Assembly (NCBI GenBank): GCA_946479225.1
Contig: CAMLFI010000018.1
Location: forward strand, 1 to 15,231
DNA from: an uncultured Mucilaginibacter sp.
GTDB lineage: Bacteria; Bacteroidota; Bacteroidia; Sphingobacteriales; Sphingobacteriaceae
Direction: 5' to 3'
Length of the DNA stretch: 15,231 nt
How positions within the stretch are numbered: position 1 is the stretch's first letter; each line of letters starts with the position of its first letter. Under the pieces are notes generated by a model that searched no databases, was not told the origin of the DNA, and saw only the letters and a list, made by a program, of their open reading frames with translations. The translations under genes and the position numbers were made by a program. Positions 1-7,188 of the stretch are shown piece after piece.

Positions 1-2392
1 TGGTCTTATCAGTCTGTACGGGTGCGATAACATAGAAAAGACGCTGACCTTTACCGGCGGCGATAGTTCCGTTGGTACCGTAGCTCCAGTGTTTATCCAG
101 CCTTAGGTTGCGGTTAAGTCTTGAGGTTGACATCCCGCCGAAATTGCGCATAAAAGTCTCTATTGCTATATCATCGGCTGAGCCACCGGGCGTTGCTACA
201 TGTGCGGCAACAATAACAGATTGTGTAGCCTCGGGCTTATTGATTAGGTAAACTACCCCACTCTTTGTTGCGGGTACTGTAGGTATATTTTTAGCAGGCG
301 CTTTACCATCCTTCCAACCGCCAAGTGCCTCTTCCAATGCCGGAAGTAAGTTAGCCATTGTAACGTTGCCTGTAACTATAAGCGTACTATTGCCTGGTTT
401 AAACCAGGCATCGTGCCAGGCAATAAGATCTGCACGGGTAAGACTTTTTACTGATTCAGTGTAGCCTGTACCAGTCATCGGCATGCCGTAAGCGTGTTGT
501 TTGCCGTAGATAAGGGCAGGCAAATTACGGTAGACTATGTTATTTGGATCCGTCTTTTCCTCGCCAATGGTAGCCAGGCGTTGATCTTTCAATATAGAAA
601 ATTGCTCCGCCGGAAACGCCGGATGTAAAAGCACATCAGCAAAAATATTTAATGATGGTTTTAAGTTCTGCGTAAGGGTATTTAGTTGGATAACAGACAT
701 ATCCAATTGGCTGCGGGTTGACAGTTGCGCACCCACCTTATCCAATTCGTCTGATATGGCAAAAAGATTTTTAGTGGCGGTACCTTTATCCAGCAGATCA
801 AGCGCCAATGATGCAGCGCCCGCCTTTGCCGGAACATCCGACGCAAAACCTGCATTAACTGCAAGGGTAATATTGGCTACCGGTATAGTATTACGCTCAA
901 GCAATAAAACAGACAGGCCATTCTTTAATTTAGCCCGCTGCACAGTGGGGAAAGAAACCGCCGGTGCGCCTGCCAGTTCAGGTAATGCTTTGCGGTTTAT
1001 GCCGGTAGCCGTTGTGTCCATATCCGGATATGGACTTGCTACCATGGTATAATATGGGTTAAGCAACCATTTTTGCGCCGCGGCCTTAATATCGGCGGGT
1101 GTGGCTTTGGCCATTGTCTCCAGTTTATCCAGGTAAGCTGATGGCGTGCCGCCATAGGTCATGCTTTTTGCCAGCACGTCCGACTGGCCGCCCATGCCGC
1201 CCATACTTTCTTTGGCTCTTGAAAAAGCAGACAGATAGCGTGTTTTGGCCCTTTCATTTTCTTCGGCTGTTGGGCCACGGGTTACAAGGCTATTAATTGC
1301 CGCATCCATTTCTTTTTCGGCGAACGCCGGAGACACACCTTTTTTTACACTTACCGACACGTAAAACAGATTGCAAATTTCACTTTCACCAACTTCCGCA
1401 CTTACCGAACTGGCTAACTGTTTATCATAAACCAACCTGCGGCTTAATACACTGCTTTTTGATCCCGACAATATATCAGCGAAAAGCTTCATGTATTCCA
1501 TATCCTTTGCTTTCCACTCGGGCAGGTGATAGACACGGATCAATACCACTTCAGGGATATGATCCTGCACCGCCTCGCGGATATTATAAGGCAATTTAGG
1601 CACCCAACTTTCCATACGGTTTATTGGGGGGACAGCAGGTATACCTCCATAATATTTTGTTACCAGTTCAAGGCCCTTTTCCGGCGTTATATCACCGGCC
1701 AGGGATAACACAGCGTTATTGGGGCCATAGTATTTCTGATACCAGTCCTTTATATCTTCGGGGCTGGCGGCATTAAGGTCGTCCATGCTGCCTATGGTGC
1801 TCCACGAGTATGGGTGTTGGGCAGGGTACAATTTCTCAGACATGGCCCGGTAAGCCTTGCCCAGCGGCTGATTTTCACCCTGCCGTTTTTCGTTTTGTAC
1901 CACGCCGCGCTCGCGTTCCAGCATTTCTTTTGATAGTTTTAAAAACCCCATGCGGTCGGCCTCTAAATACAGCGTCCGTTCAAGAGCCGAAACTGGTACA
2001 TCTTCAAAAAAATTGGTACGGTCGCCATTGGTGGTGCCGTTGCGGTTATTGGCACCCACATCATCCATAGCCTCGCGGAAGCCATGCGGATAATTAATAG
2101 AGCCGTTAAAGAAGAAGTGCTCAAATAAGTGCGCAAAGCCTGTTTTACCCTGCTTTTCGTTTTTTGAGCCTACGTGATACCAGGTGTTAACAGAAACTAC
2201 CGGCACGCTATGATCTTCGTGAATAATAAGCGTGAGGCCGTTCTTCAGTACATACAATTTATACGGAATAGCATAGCGGCTTTTATCAAAAGCGACTGCT
2301 GCGGGTGTATTACTTTTTTTAGTTGATTGCGCGTTTACTGTTGTAGTAAGACAAAAAAACGCGGCAACGAGGGTTGCAGAAAGATATTTCAT
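1..2392 (-). CDS. Secreted M16 family zinc metallopeptidase (pitrilysin/insulinase-like), 3' end outside the window
   Basis: The frame is open from an ATG at 2392 to the left edge, giving about 797 residues without a stop; the C-terminus is missing. Residues 1-22 form a typical signal peptide (MKYLSATLVAAFFCLTTT, ending VNA-Q), so the protein should be periplasmic or envelope-bound. The N-terminal peptidase domain carries the inverted zinc motif HLFEH at residues 88-92 and the third ligand Glu168 in VVQNEKRQ, 76 residues after His92, as expected for family M16. A second M16-fold domain begins near residue 480 (KLKNGLSVLLLERN). It has no HxxEH, as is usual for the non-catalytic half of a two-domain M16 protein. 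The family degrades peptides inside a clamshell chamber. A 129-bp gap separates it from the upstream short-chain dehydrogenase homologue, so it probably has its own promoter. Family assignment is firm; substrate unknown. Confidence 0.95.
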   Translation of the reverse strand, partial: MKYLSATLVAAFFCLTTTVNAQSTKKSNTPAAVAFDKSRYAIPYKLYVLKNGLTLIIHEDHSVPVVSVNTWYHVGSKNEKQGKTGFAHLFEHFFFNGSINYPHGFREAMDDVGANNRNGTTNGDRTNFFEDVPVSALERTLYLEADRMGFLKLSKEMLERERGVVQNEKRQGENQPLGKAYRAMSEKLYPAQHPYSWSTIGSMDDLNAASPEDIKDWYQKYYGPNNAVLSLAGDITPEKGLELVTKYYGGIPAVPPINRMESWVPKLPYNIREAVQDHIPEVVLIRVYHLPEWKAKDMEYMKLFADILSGSKSSVLSRRLVYDKQLASSVSAEVGESEICNLFYVSVSVKKGVSPAFAEKEMDAAINSLVTRGPTAEENERAKTRYLSAFSRAKESMGGMGGQSDVLAKSMTYGGTPSAYLDKLETMAKATPADIKAAAQKWLLNPYYTMVASPYPDMDTTATGINRKALPELAGAPAVSFPTVQRAKLKNGLSVLLLERNTIPVANITLAVNAGFASDVPAKAGAASLALDLLDKGTATKNLFAISDELDKVGAQLSTRSQLDMSVIQLNTLTQNLKPSLNIFADVLLHPAFPAEQFSILKDQRLATIGEEKTDPNNIVYRNLPALIYGKQHAYGMPMTGTGYTESVKSLTRADLIAWHDAWFKPGNSTLIVTGNVTMANLLPALEEALGGWKDGKAPAKNIPTVPATKSGVVYLINKPEATQSVIVAAHVATPGGSADDIAIETFMRNFGGMSTSRLNRNLRLDKHWSYGTNGTIAAGKGQRLFYVIAPVQTDKT

Positions 2393-2521
2393 AATAAGAT
2401 CAGTTGTAGGTGTGGTAAATCACATTAAACCAAAGCTACTAAATAAATAGTTTCTGTTTTAGAATAGTTTTTTCCGGTAGTGTCTCCTAATGTCTTTTTG
2501 GAGGGACTACAGGTATGGAAG

Positions 2522-3124
2522 CTATGACCAAACTTTTAAGATCTTTCCATTTACAGCGCCTTCTACGCTAAGAATATATGCGTTAACGAGTTTGTTCATG
2601 GGAACAAGATTATAGCCCGGAAAAAGATGTCCATACCGTTCCTTACTATCCTCCACTAACCCCGGGCTTACCGCGTTAATTCTCTTGTCATCTTTTAATT
2701 CCTGCGAAGCAGCTAATACAAAGCTGTTAATAGCTCCATTGATCATGGCTACAGCTGCACCATTTTTCGCAGGATGAACTGCAGCTATACCGGTTGTTAA
2801 TGTAATTGAGCCGTCCGGGTTTAAATAATCCTTACCTAACAAAACCAGGTTTATTTGCCCTAACAGTTTGCCGTGTATTCCAGGCATTATATCCGTTTCT
2901 GTCATTCCATAAAAGCTACCATAGTAACCAGTTCCTGCTGTGCAGATGATACTATCTACTTTGCCGACTTTTTTAAACATATCGGCAACAGACGAAGATG
3001 ATGCTATATCTACAATAACATCACCAGCATTTCGACCACCAATAATTATTTCATGTTTTCCGGACAAACCTTCAACCACTCTTTTTCCAATAGTACCATT
3101 ACCACCAATTGCCAAAATTTTCAT
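2522..3124 (-). CDS. Atypical short-chain dehydrogenase/reductase homologue (Lin1944-like), catalytic residues absent
   Basis: A 200-residue Rossmann-fold protein. I chose the ATG at 3124, not the one at 3142, because MKILAIGGNGTIG places the nucleotide-binding glycine motif (GGNGTIG, residues 7-13) directly at the N-terminus, as in the family. Other SDR landmarks are VDSIICTAG (56-64), SITLTTG (106-112) and RINAVSPG (148-155). Where classical SDRs have YxxxK, the aligned positions read Val125 and Asn129 (AMINGA follows), so the usual proton-transfer residues are missing. From memory, a described SDR subgroup around Listeria Lin1944 shows exactly this loss and has no known function. The gene starts 57 bp after the AraC-type regulator stops, on the same strand, so the regulator may control it or be co-transcribed with it. 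A redox reaction cannot be assumed. Confidence 0.85.
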   Translation of the reverse strand: MKILAIGGNGTIGKRVVEGLSGKHEIIIGGRNAGDVIVDIASSSSVADMFKKVGKVDSIICTAGTGYYGSFYGMTETDIMPGIHGKLLGQINLVLLGKDYLNPDGSITLTTGIAAVHPAKNGAAVAMINGAINSFVLAASQELKDDKRINAVSPGLVEDSKERYGHLFPGYNLVPMNKLVNAYILSVEGAVNGKILKVWS

Positions 3125-3181
3125 AAGCTTTTTTTTAAGCAAAAATATGCAGCATGCGTATGGCGTAATAGCACAAATAGC

Positions 3182-4042
3182 TCATTCAATGTCAATAATG
3201 GCTCTTATTGCCTGTGGGGTTACGCCATACTGCCGCTTAAATGCCCGGACGAAATAGGACGCACTTTCAAATGAGCACTCGCGTGCTATCTCAGTAACCG
3301 GCTTGCTCGTATTTTGCAATAACATATGGGCATATTTTAACCGTTGCATATTAATATATAACCTGGGCGATGAATTATATTCTTTTTTAAAATCTCTTTT
3401 AAAAGCGGCAAGGCTGCGGTTACATAGTTTGGCAAGTTCGCTGATGGTAACGGGTTGTAAGATATTTTCCTCAATAACAGATCTCAGATCCTTTGGATCC
3501 TTGCTAACTGCGGCGTGGATAAAGGCGTCCATTTCGGGTTGGAACCCTGTTAAAGACAGTAAGGTAAGAATCTCCCTTTGTTTAAGTTCAATTAACTGTT
3601 TGTAATCAAATAAACGATGATTAAAATAGGTACGGAATTGCGCTTTGAAATCTTGAACAAAGTTATTGGCTGGCAACACAACCCAAGGTTCGCTTGTTTC
3701 TTTTGCTTTTGGTTGATCAGGTTTAATGAAAGATCGTAAAATACGTTCAGGTAAAAAGATCATCACTGCTTCAAAGTTTAAGCCTTCCTCAATATATTCG
3801 GCCATTACATAGATCCCTTTTTTTAAAAGGAAAACGCTATTAGGCGTAATACTTAGCGTATGCTCTGAAAAGTGTAATAACTTTACTCCATTAATTACAA
3901 AAAGTAACGTATGTTCTGTTAAGAACACAGTACGCTTTCCTGCTTGAGATTCGATTTTTAACTTAGCGAAGGTTTCTGTATCTGTCGCTAAAAAGGTAGG
4001 ATCGCTTACAGGAGGTATGTCTGGTGGAAAACGATATAGCAC
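3182..4042 (-). CDS. AraC-family transcriptional regulator
   Basis: A 286-residue protein. The C-terminal 89 residues (about 198-286) form the AraC/XylS double helix-turn-helix. The first HTH starts at VTISELAKLCNRSLAAFKRD, and the second holds the family signature EIARECSFESASYFVRAFKR followed by YGVTP. The N-terminal part (about 30-110, with HTLLFVINGVKLLHF and SVFLLKKGIYVM) looks like the cupin-type effector or dimerisation domain. The start is a GTG at 4042; in-frame codons upstream reach a TGA at 4069-4067 without an ATG. The next genes downstream, 57 bp away, and upstream, 156 bp away, both encode NAD(P)-binding proteins on the same strand. They are plausible targets, but the sequence does not show the effector or the sites. 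Such regulators usually activate neighbouring genes. Confidence 0.9.
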   Translation of the reverse strand: MLYRFPPDIPPVSDPTFLATDTETFAKLKIESQAGKRTVFLTEHTLLFVINGVKLLHFSEHTLSITPNSVFLLKKGIYVMAEYIEEGLNFEAVMIFLPERILRSFIKPDQPKAKETSEPWVVLPANNFVQDFKAQFRTYFNHRLFDYKQLIELKQREILTLLSLTGFQPEMDAFIHAAVSKDPKDLRSVIEENILQPVTISELAKLCNRSLAAFKRDFKKEYNSSPRLYINMQRLKYAHMLLQNTSKPVTEIARECSFESASYFVRAFKRQYGVTPQAIRAIIDIE

Positions 4043-4151
4043 AATAAATATTTTTATTAATCGCCATCAAAATTAATAAACAATAATTACCGGGAAAAAA
4101 AGTGACCCATCAATGTGCGATTACCCATGGTTTATTCAACATTGCATGCTA

Positions 4152-4176
4152 ATGGTGCGGTGACAACACCGACCAT
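4152..4176 (-). terminator. Stem-loop after the NmrA-like gene, possible terminator without a U-tract
   Basis: ATGGT-g-CGGTG / ACAA / CACCG-ACCAT forms ten base pairs with one bulged G and a tetraloop, about 22 nt beyond the stop codon of the gene at 4199-4852. The transcript shows no run of T after it, so it may stabilise the 3' end or serve as a factor-assisted terminator. It also separates that gene from the AraC-type gene. Confidence 0.35.
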
Positions 4177-4198
4177 AGGCTGAATGGAAGCCCGTTTT

Positions 4199-4852
4199 TT
4201 ACTTCTCGGATATTACTATCGCATGCCTTGAATAAGACGTGTTGTTTAATAGTTGGACAAAAAACGCTCCCGTATTTTTCCGGCTAACCATCATTTTAGG
4301 TTTAGGGCTATTATTTTGGCTTACCTGAACCTGCTTTTCTTTTGTTGAGTTAGTTAGTCCTACCGGCCTTACAATGGTAAAATCAAGCTTCGATTGTTGG
4401 AGCAATAACTCCTGCCTTTCATGATCCAGATAAGCTATACCTATATTACTGTAGTCAATAAGCCATCTAAACCATGTGGGTATGTCTTTCTTAGTTTCGT
4501 GTACTCCCCAGGCAGAACATACAATTACCTTTTTTATGCCTGCTTCTTCTGCAACCGCTATTATAGTTGCCATTGCATCAGACAAAAATGTTTTAGGCGT
4601 TCTTAGCTTTGCCCACGGAAAGTCTGATGTTCTGGAAATGTTAAGCACACTGATTATTGCTTCACAGCCTTGCATTGCCTGTTTTAGAATAGTTTTATTG
4701 ATAGTGTCGCTCTCAAAAACATGCAATTGCCCGTTATTATTAAGTTTGGTTTTATCGCGCACTACAGCATTCACCACATGGCCCGCTTTTAATAAATGTG
4801 TCAATACATGTTTACCGGTTCGCCCTGTTGCTCCTAAAAGAAGTACTCGCAT
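4199..4852 (-). CDS. NAD(P)-binding NmrA-like/atypical SDR protein
   Basis: A 217-residue protein starting at an ATG at 4852. The N-terminal strand-turn-helix MRVLLLGATGRTGKHV has the GATGRTG dinucleotide motif (residues 7-13) of the NAD(P)H-binding/NmrA-like family (Pfam NAD_binding_10 type). Further family landmarks are VNAVVRDKTKL after the second strand, GCEAIISVLN, GIKKVIVCSAWGVHE, and FTIVRPVGLTNS near the C-terminal third. There is no YxxxK at the classical SDR active-site position. Members act as flavin or quinone reductases, epimerase-like enzymes or redox sensors, so the reaction cannot be assigned. The gene lies 144 bp downstream of the broken FAD monooxygenase on the same strand. 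The gap is large enough for its own promoter, but a shared detoxification or oxidation role is possible. Confidence 0.85.
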   Translation of the reverse strand: MRVLLLGATGRTGKHVLTHLLKAGHVVNAVVRDKTKLNNNGQLHVFESDTINKTILKQAMQGCEAIISVLNISRTSDFPWAKLRTPKTFLSDAMATIIAVAEEAGIKKVIVCSAWGVHETKKDIPTWFRWLIDYSNIGIAYLDHERQELLLQQSKLDFTIVRPVGLTNSTKEKQVQVSQNNSPKPKMMVSRKNTGAFFVQLLNNTSYSRHAIVISEK

Positions 4853-4996
4853 GTTCTTTTGATTTTGTGTGATTTATAGGCCATGTTGCTAATGTACACA
4901 ATATCGCTAATGGGCACCTGCTTTTGTTGCTGGCCATAAGATAAAACAACGACGGGCGCGTAGAAGACCAACAAGGGCACAACAAAGGCTTTCACT

Positions 4997-6295
4997 TTAT
5001 TCAATTTCCCACCACTCTTCCAAAAAAGTAAGCTTCCTTATAAATTTATAACGCTGAGCTAACTTAAACCATACTCTGCTCATCCTTCGGCCGGTTTTAT
5101 TTTCCTCAATCGCATTATACGTAAATTTCAAGGCCTTGTTAACTGCTGTAAAGCCACGATGCAACATTATTTTTTCATACTCACCTATTTGCGTACGTAA
5201 ATCCTTACCACGTTTAATACTATTATAAATGCGCTTTTCTAAAACGGCTGCGTCATGCAGGGCCATGTTGGCACCCATCCCCTGGAGCGGCGTCATGTTA
5301 TGAATTGCATCTCCCAAAAGGGTTACCCGGCCAGTTGTCCAGGGTTTTACCGGTAACATCGTTTTCAGGGAAATCATATTTAGGCTATCAGTATGAGCAA
5401 GAGAAATTAGCTTGTGAAAGCCTTCATCCCAGCCCTTTGTCTTTTCAAGAACGAGCCCCTTCAAATCTGTTGTATTTTGGTTTTCAAACTCCTTCTTGTG
5501 TGCAATAAACGACCAAAGCACATAATTCTGATCATCATTCAAAAACATCGCGACATCCATCGAAGCCTTTTCAGCGGTCCTGGCAAGGGCGTCTCCGGAA
5601 TTTTTCATTTTCTTAGAGCGATCAAACGGAGAGCTAAAAAGGAAATATTTATCAAGCGGCATCACCACATTCATTCGTTCCTGAAGCAGTCCGGGTATAG
5701 CGGCCCGATTGGCTTCGGTAAGCATTGTTCGCCCGGCAATAGCAATAGCATCAGTTTCTATCCTTTGTGCGTGCGGCAGCAGTTGCTTTCTGACTTTTGA
5801 ATTCGCTCCATCGGCGCCTATAACCAGGTCGGCGTTAAAAACGCTTCCATTCCCTGCATAAACCCTCACTCCTTCGCCGGGTATTTCTTCAAAACGATCA
5901 AATGTGTTTCCAAACACTATTGAATCTTCGATACCTTTCATCAAAATTTCCCTCAGAAAAATTCTGCTGATAGCATATTGCAACTCATGTGCTTTTGTGC
6001 TTCCACCGGTCATCATTCCATTATCAGCCTTAACCAACAACTCCATCTTTTCCGTCAAAAAACCGATGCCGTCCTTTTTATCTGCCGTAGCTGCTAAAAA
6101 AGCTTCCCATAAATGCTCCGGCAAGCATTGAAACAAAGCTCTGCTTCCAATCGGATTTATGTTAATTCTATAGCCCTGCAGCCAACTATCAGGGTCAGGG
6201 TTTCGCTCCTAAATGGTAAATTGCATTCCGTGTTTTTTCAGTGCCTGGGCCAGGCAAAGGCCTCCTATTCCGGCGCCAATTATTAATATCCGCAT
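4997..6295 (-). pseudogene. FAD-dependent monooxygenase (PHBH/TetX-like fold) interrupted by an in-frame amber codon
   Basis: Read through its internal stop, the frame from the ATG at 6295 to 4997 gives a full-length flavoprotein of 432 codons. Residues 1-28 (MRILIIGAGIGGLCLAQALK onward) are the Rossmann FAD-binding start with GxGxxG at 7-12. Codon 29 is TAG (6211-6209) and is followed in the same frame by ERNPDPDSWLQGYRINI. In this family the position before E-R is usually an aromatic residue (YER/FER), so one change from TAT or TAC explains the stop. Downstream hallmarks are intact: the DG motif VIGADGANSKVR (Asp about 162) and the GD motif LLGDAIHNMTPLQGMGANMA (Asp about 329). Such enzymes hydroxylate aromatic or polyketide-like compounds using NAD(P)H and O2. 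The piece beginning at a TTG at 6136 lacks the FAD ADP-binding fold and should be inactive alone. A sequencing error is possible. It diverges from a MarR-type regulator. Confidence 0.85.
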
Positions 6296-6327
6296 AATGT
6301 TTTTCGATAAATCTAAAATGCCGCACA

Positions 6328-6337
6328 ACAATATTGT
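6328..6337. promoter_or_regulatory. Palindrome ACAATATTGT, candidate operator between divergent genes
   Basis: A perfect 10-bp palindrome lies in the 83-bp spacer between the monooxygenase start (6295, minus) and the MarR-type regulator start (6379, plus). MarR-family dimers typically bind short palindromes in such shared divergent promoters and repress both sides. The match to that pattern is by position and symmetry only. A palindrome of this size has a modest probability by chance in so AT-rich a spacer. Confidence 0.35.
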
Positions 6338-6378
6338 ACGAAATGTTATATAATTACACAAATAAAATATCGAAACCG

Positions 6379-7047
6379 ATGCAAATACATTCAAATAAAA
6401 CTGTAGAACTTGTGATAGAATGGGCGAGTTTTGAGGAAAAGCATAAGGGTGCCTCTATTGAAGACTTCTGTCGCTACTACCTGTTGGCACAAAGGGAGAA
6501 GCAAAACACCGGGGAAAATTTCAGCGGAGTTGTACCCTCTCATCAAGGTGCATACCTGGCAAAACTTATGGGTAGAATTTGCCAGATCATGAATATTTAT
6601 ATAGGCATTACGCTTAAAGGGGTCGATAAATTAAATAACCTTCAAGACTTCTATTTCTTAAACAGCATCCACCATCTCGGCGAATCCAGAAAAACTACTA
6701 TTATAGATTACAACTTTGCCGAGCTCTCTTCTGGAATTGATGTAATTAACCGGCTTTTAAAACTTAAATACATAGAAGAGAGAGTTGACCCTGACGATAA
6801 CCGTGGCCGACTGATTAAAGCCACTGCCGAAAGCGGAAATATACTAAGGAAGTGCTATGAAGCTATGATAAAAGTTAGCGACATTGTTTTTTGGGAGGTA
6901 GGCAATGACGAAAAAAAACTCTGTATACAATTGCTGAAAGGAGTTGAAATTAAGCACAGCAAATTAGTACACAAAATGAAGTCTAAGTCGATAAACGAAA
7001 TTCATGAGCTAGTTACCGGCGTTCGGGATTTAAAACACCACGTTTAA
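6379..7047 (+). CDS. MarR-family winged-helix transcriptional regulator
   Basis: A 222-residue protein. I chose the ATG at 6379 (MQIHSNKTVELVIEW); an ATG at 6343 and a TTG at 6334 lie upstream in frame, but they would place the start inside the promoter spacer. The DNA-binding core is at about 87-150: NLQDFYFLNSIHHLG, then SRKTTIIDYNFAELSSGIDV as the helix-turn-helix, LLKLKYIEERVDPDDNRGRL as recognition helix and wing, and ATAESGNILRKC. The RxxDPxDxRxxxxxxT pattern is typical of MarR proteins. The N-terminal extension (SIEDFCRYYLLAQREK) is longer than in minimal MarR proteins of about 140-150 residues. It is divergent from the monooxygenase by 83 bp, the classical arrangement of a repressor with its detoxifying target. 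If that target is dead, the regulator may be an orphan or act elsewhere. Confidence 0.85.
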   Translation: MQIHSNKTVELVIEWASFEEKHKGASIEDFCRYYLLAQREKQNTGENFSGVVPSHQGAYLAKLMGRICQIMNIYIGITLKGVDKLNNLQDFYFLNSIHHLGESRKTTIIDYNFAELSSGIDVINRLLKLKYIEERVDPDDNRGRLIKATAESGNILRKCYEAMIKVSDIVFWEVGNDEKKLCIQLLKGVEIKHSKLVHKMKSKSINEIHELVTGVRDLKHHV

Positions 7048-7079
7048 TGATTCTGTGCGGTGCCTGCCACGTGTCTCAC

Positions 7080-7103
7080 CAAGGTCTCTCATAGAGGACC
7101 TTG
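7080..7103 (+). other. Stem-loop downstream of the MarR-type gene
   Basis: CAAGGTC-t-CTC / ATA / GAG-GACCTTG forms ten base pairs with a single bulge, 32 bp after the regulator's stop codon. No T-run follows on the plus strand, so it is not a textbook intrinsic terminator. It may still act as a 3'-end structure in this convergent spacer. Confidence 0.35.
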
Positions 7104-7116
7104 CGCCGGAAAAACA

Positions 7117-7162
7117 TCGTGCCCCGCAGAGCCTCTTTTTTAAGAAATCCTGCGGGGCACGA
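7117..7162 (-). terminator. Strong intrinsic-type terminator for the isomerase/dehydrogenase operon
   Basis: A perfect 13-bp inverted repeat, TCGTGCCCCGCAG with CTGCGGGGCACGA, encloses a 20-nt AT-rich loop. On the minus strand the stem is followed by TGTTTTTCC. It begins 26 nt beyond the stop codon of the dehydrogenase/cytochrome gene. The GC-rich stem plus T-run fits an intrinsic terminator for that unit. The stem could also block transcription from the convergent MarR-type gene, although the plus strand has only an A-run after it. Confidence 0.65.
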
Positions 7163-7188
7163 AAAAGGCGGGCTAAGCTCTATTTGTA

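Noticed and set aside
1..2392. Several plus-strand open frames of 60-100 aa across the M16 peptidase gene
   Set aside because: They are opposite-strand shadows of a strongly supported peptidase reading frame with signal peptide and zinc motif.
2478..2509. Imperfect hairpin TAGTGTCTCC / GGAGGGACTA after the short-chain dehydrogenase homologue
   Set aside because: The stem has internal mismatches, worse on the transcribed minus strand, and no T-run follows; not enough for a terminator call.
4997..6136. Separate shorter monooxygenase gene starting at the TTG at 6136
   Set aside because: It lacks the GxGxxG FAD-binding start, which lies in the same frame upstream (6295-6212). The region is better described as one interrupted gene.
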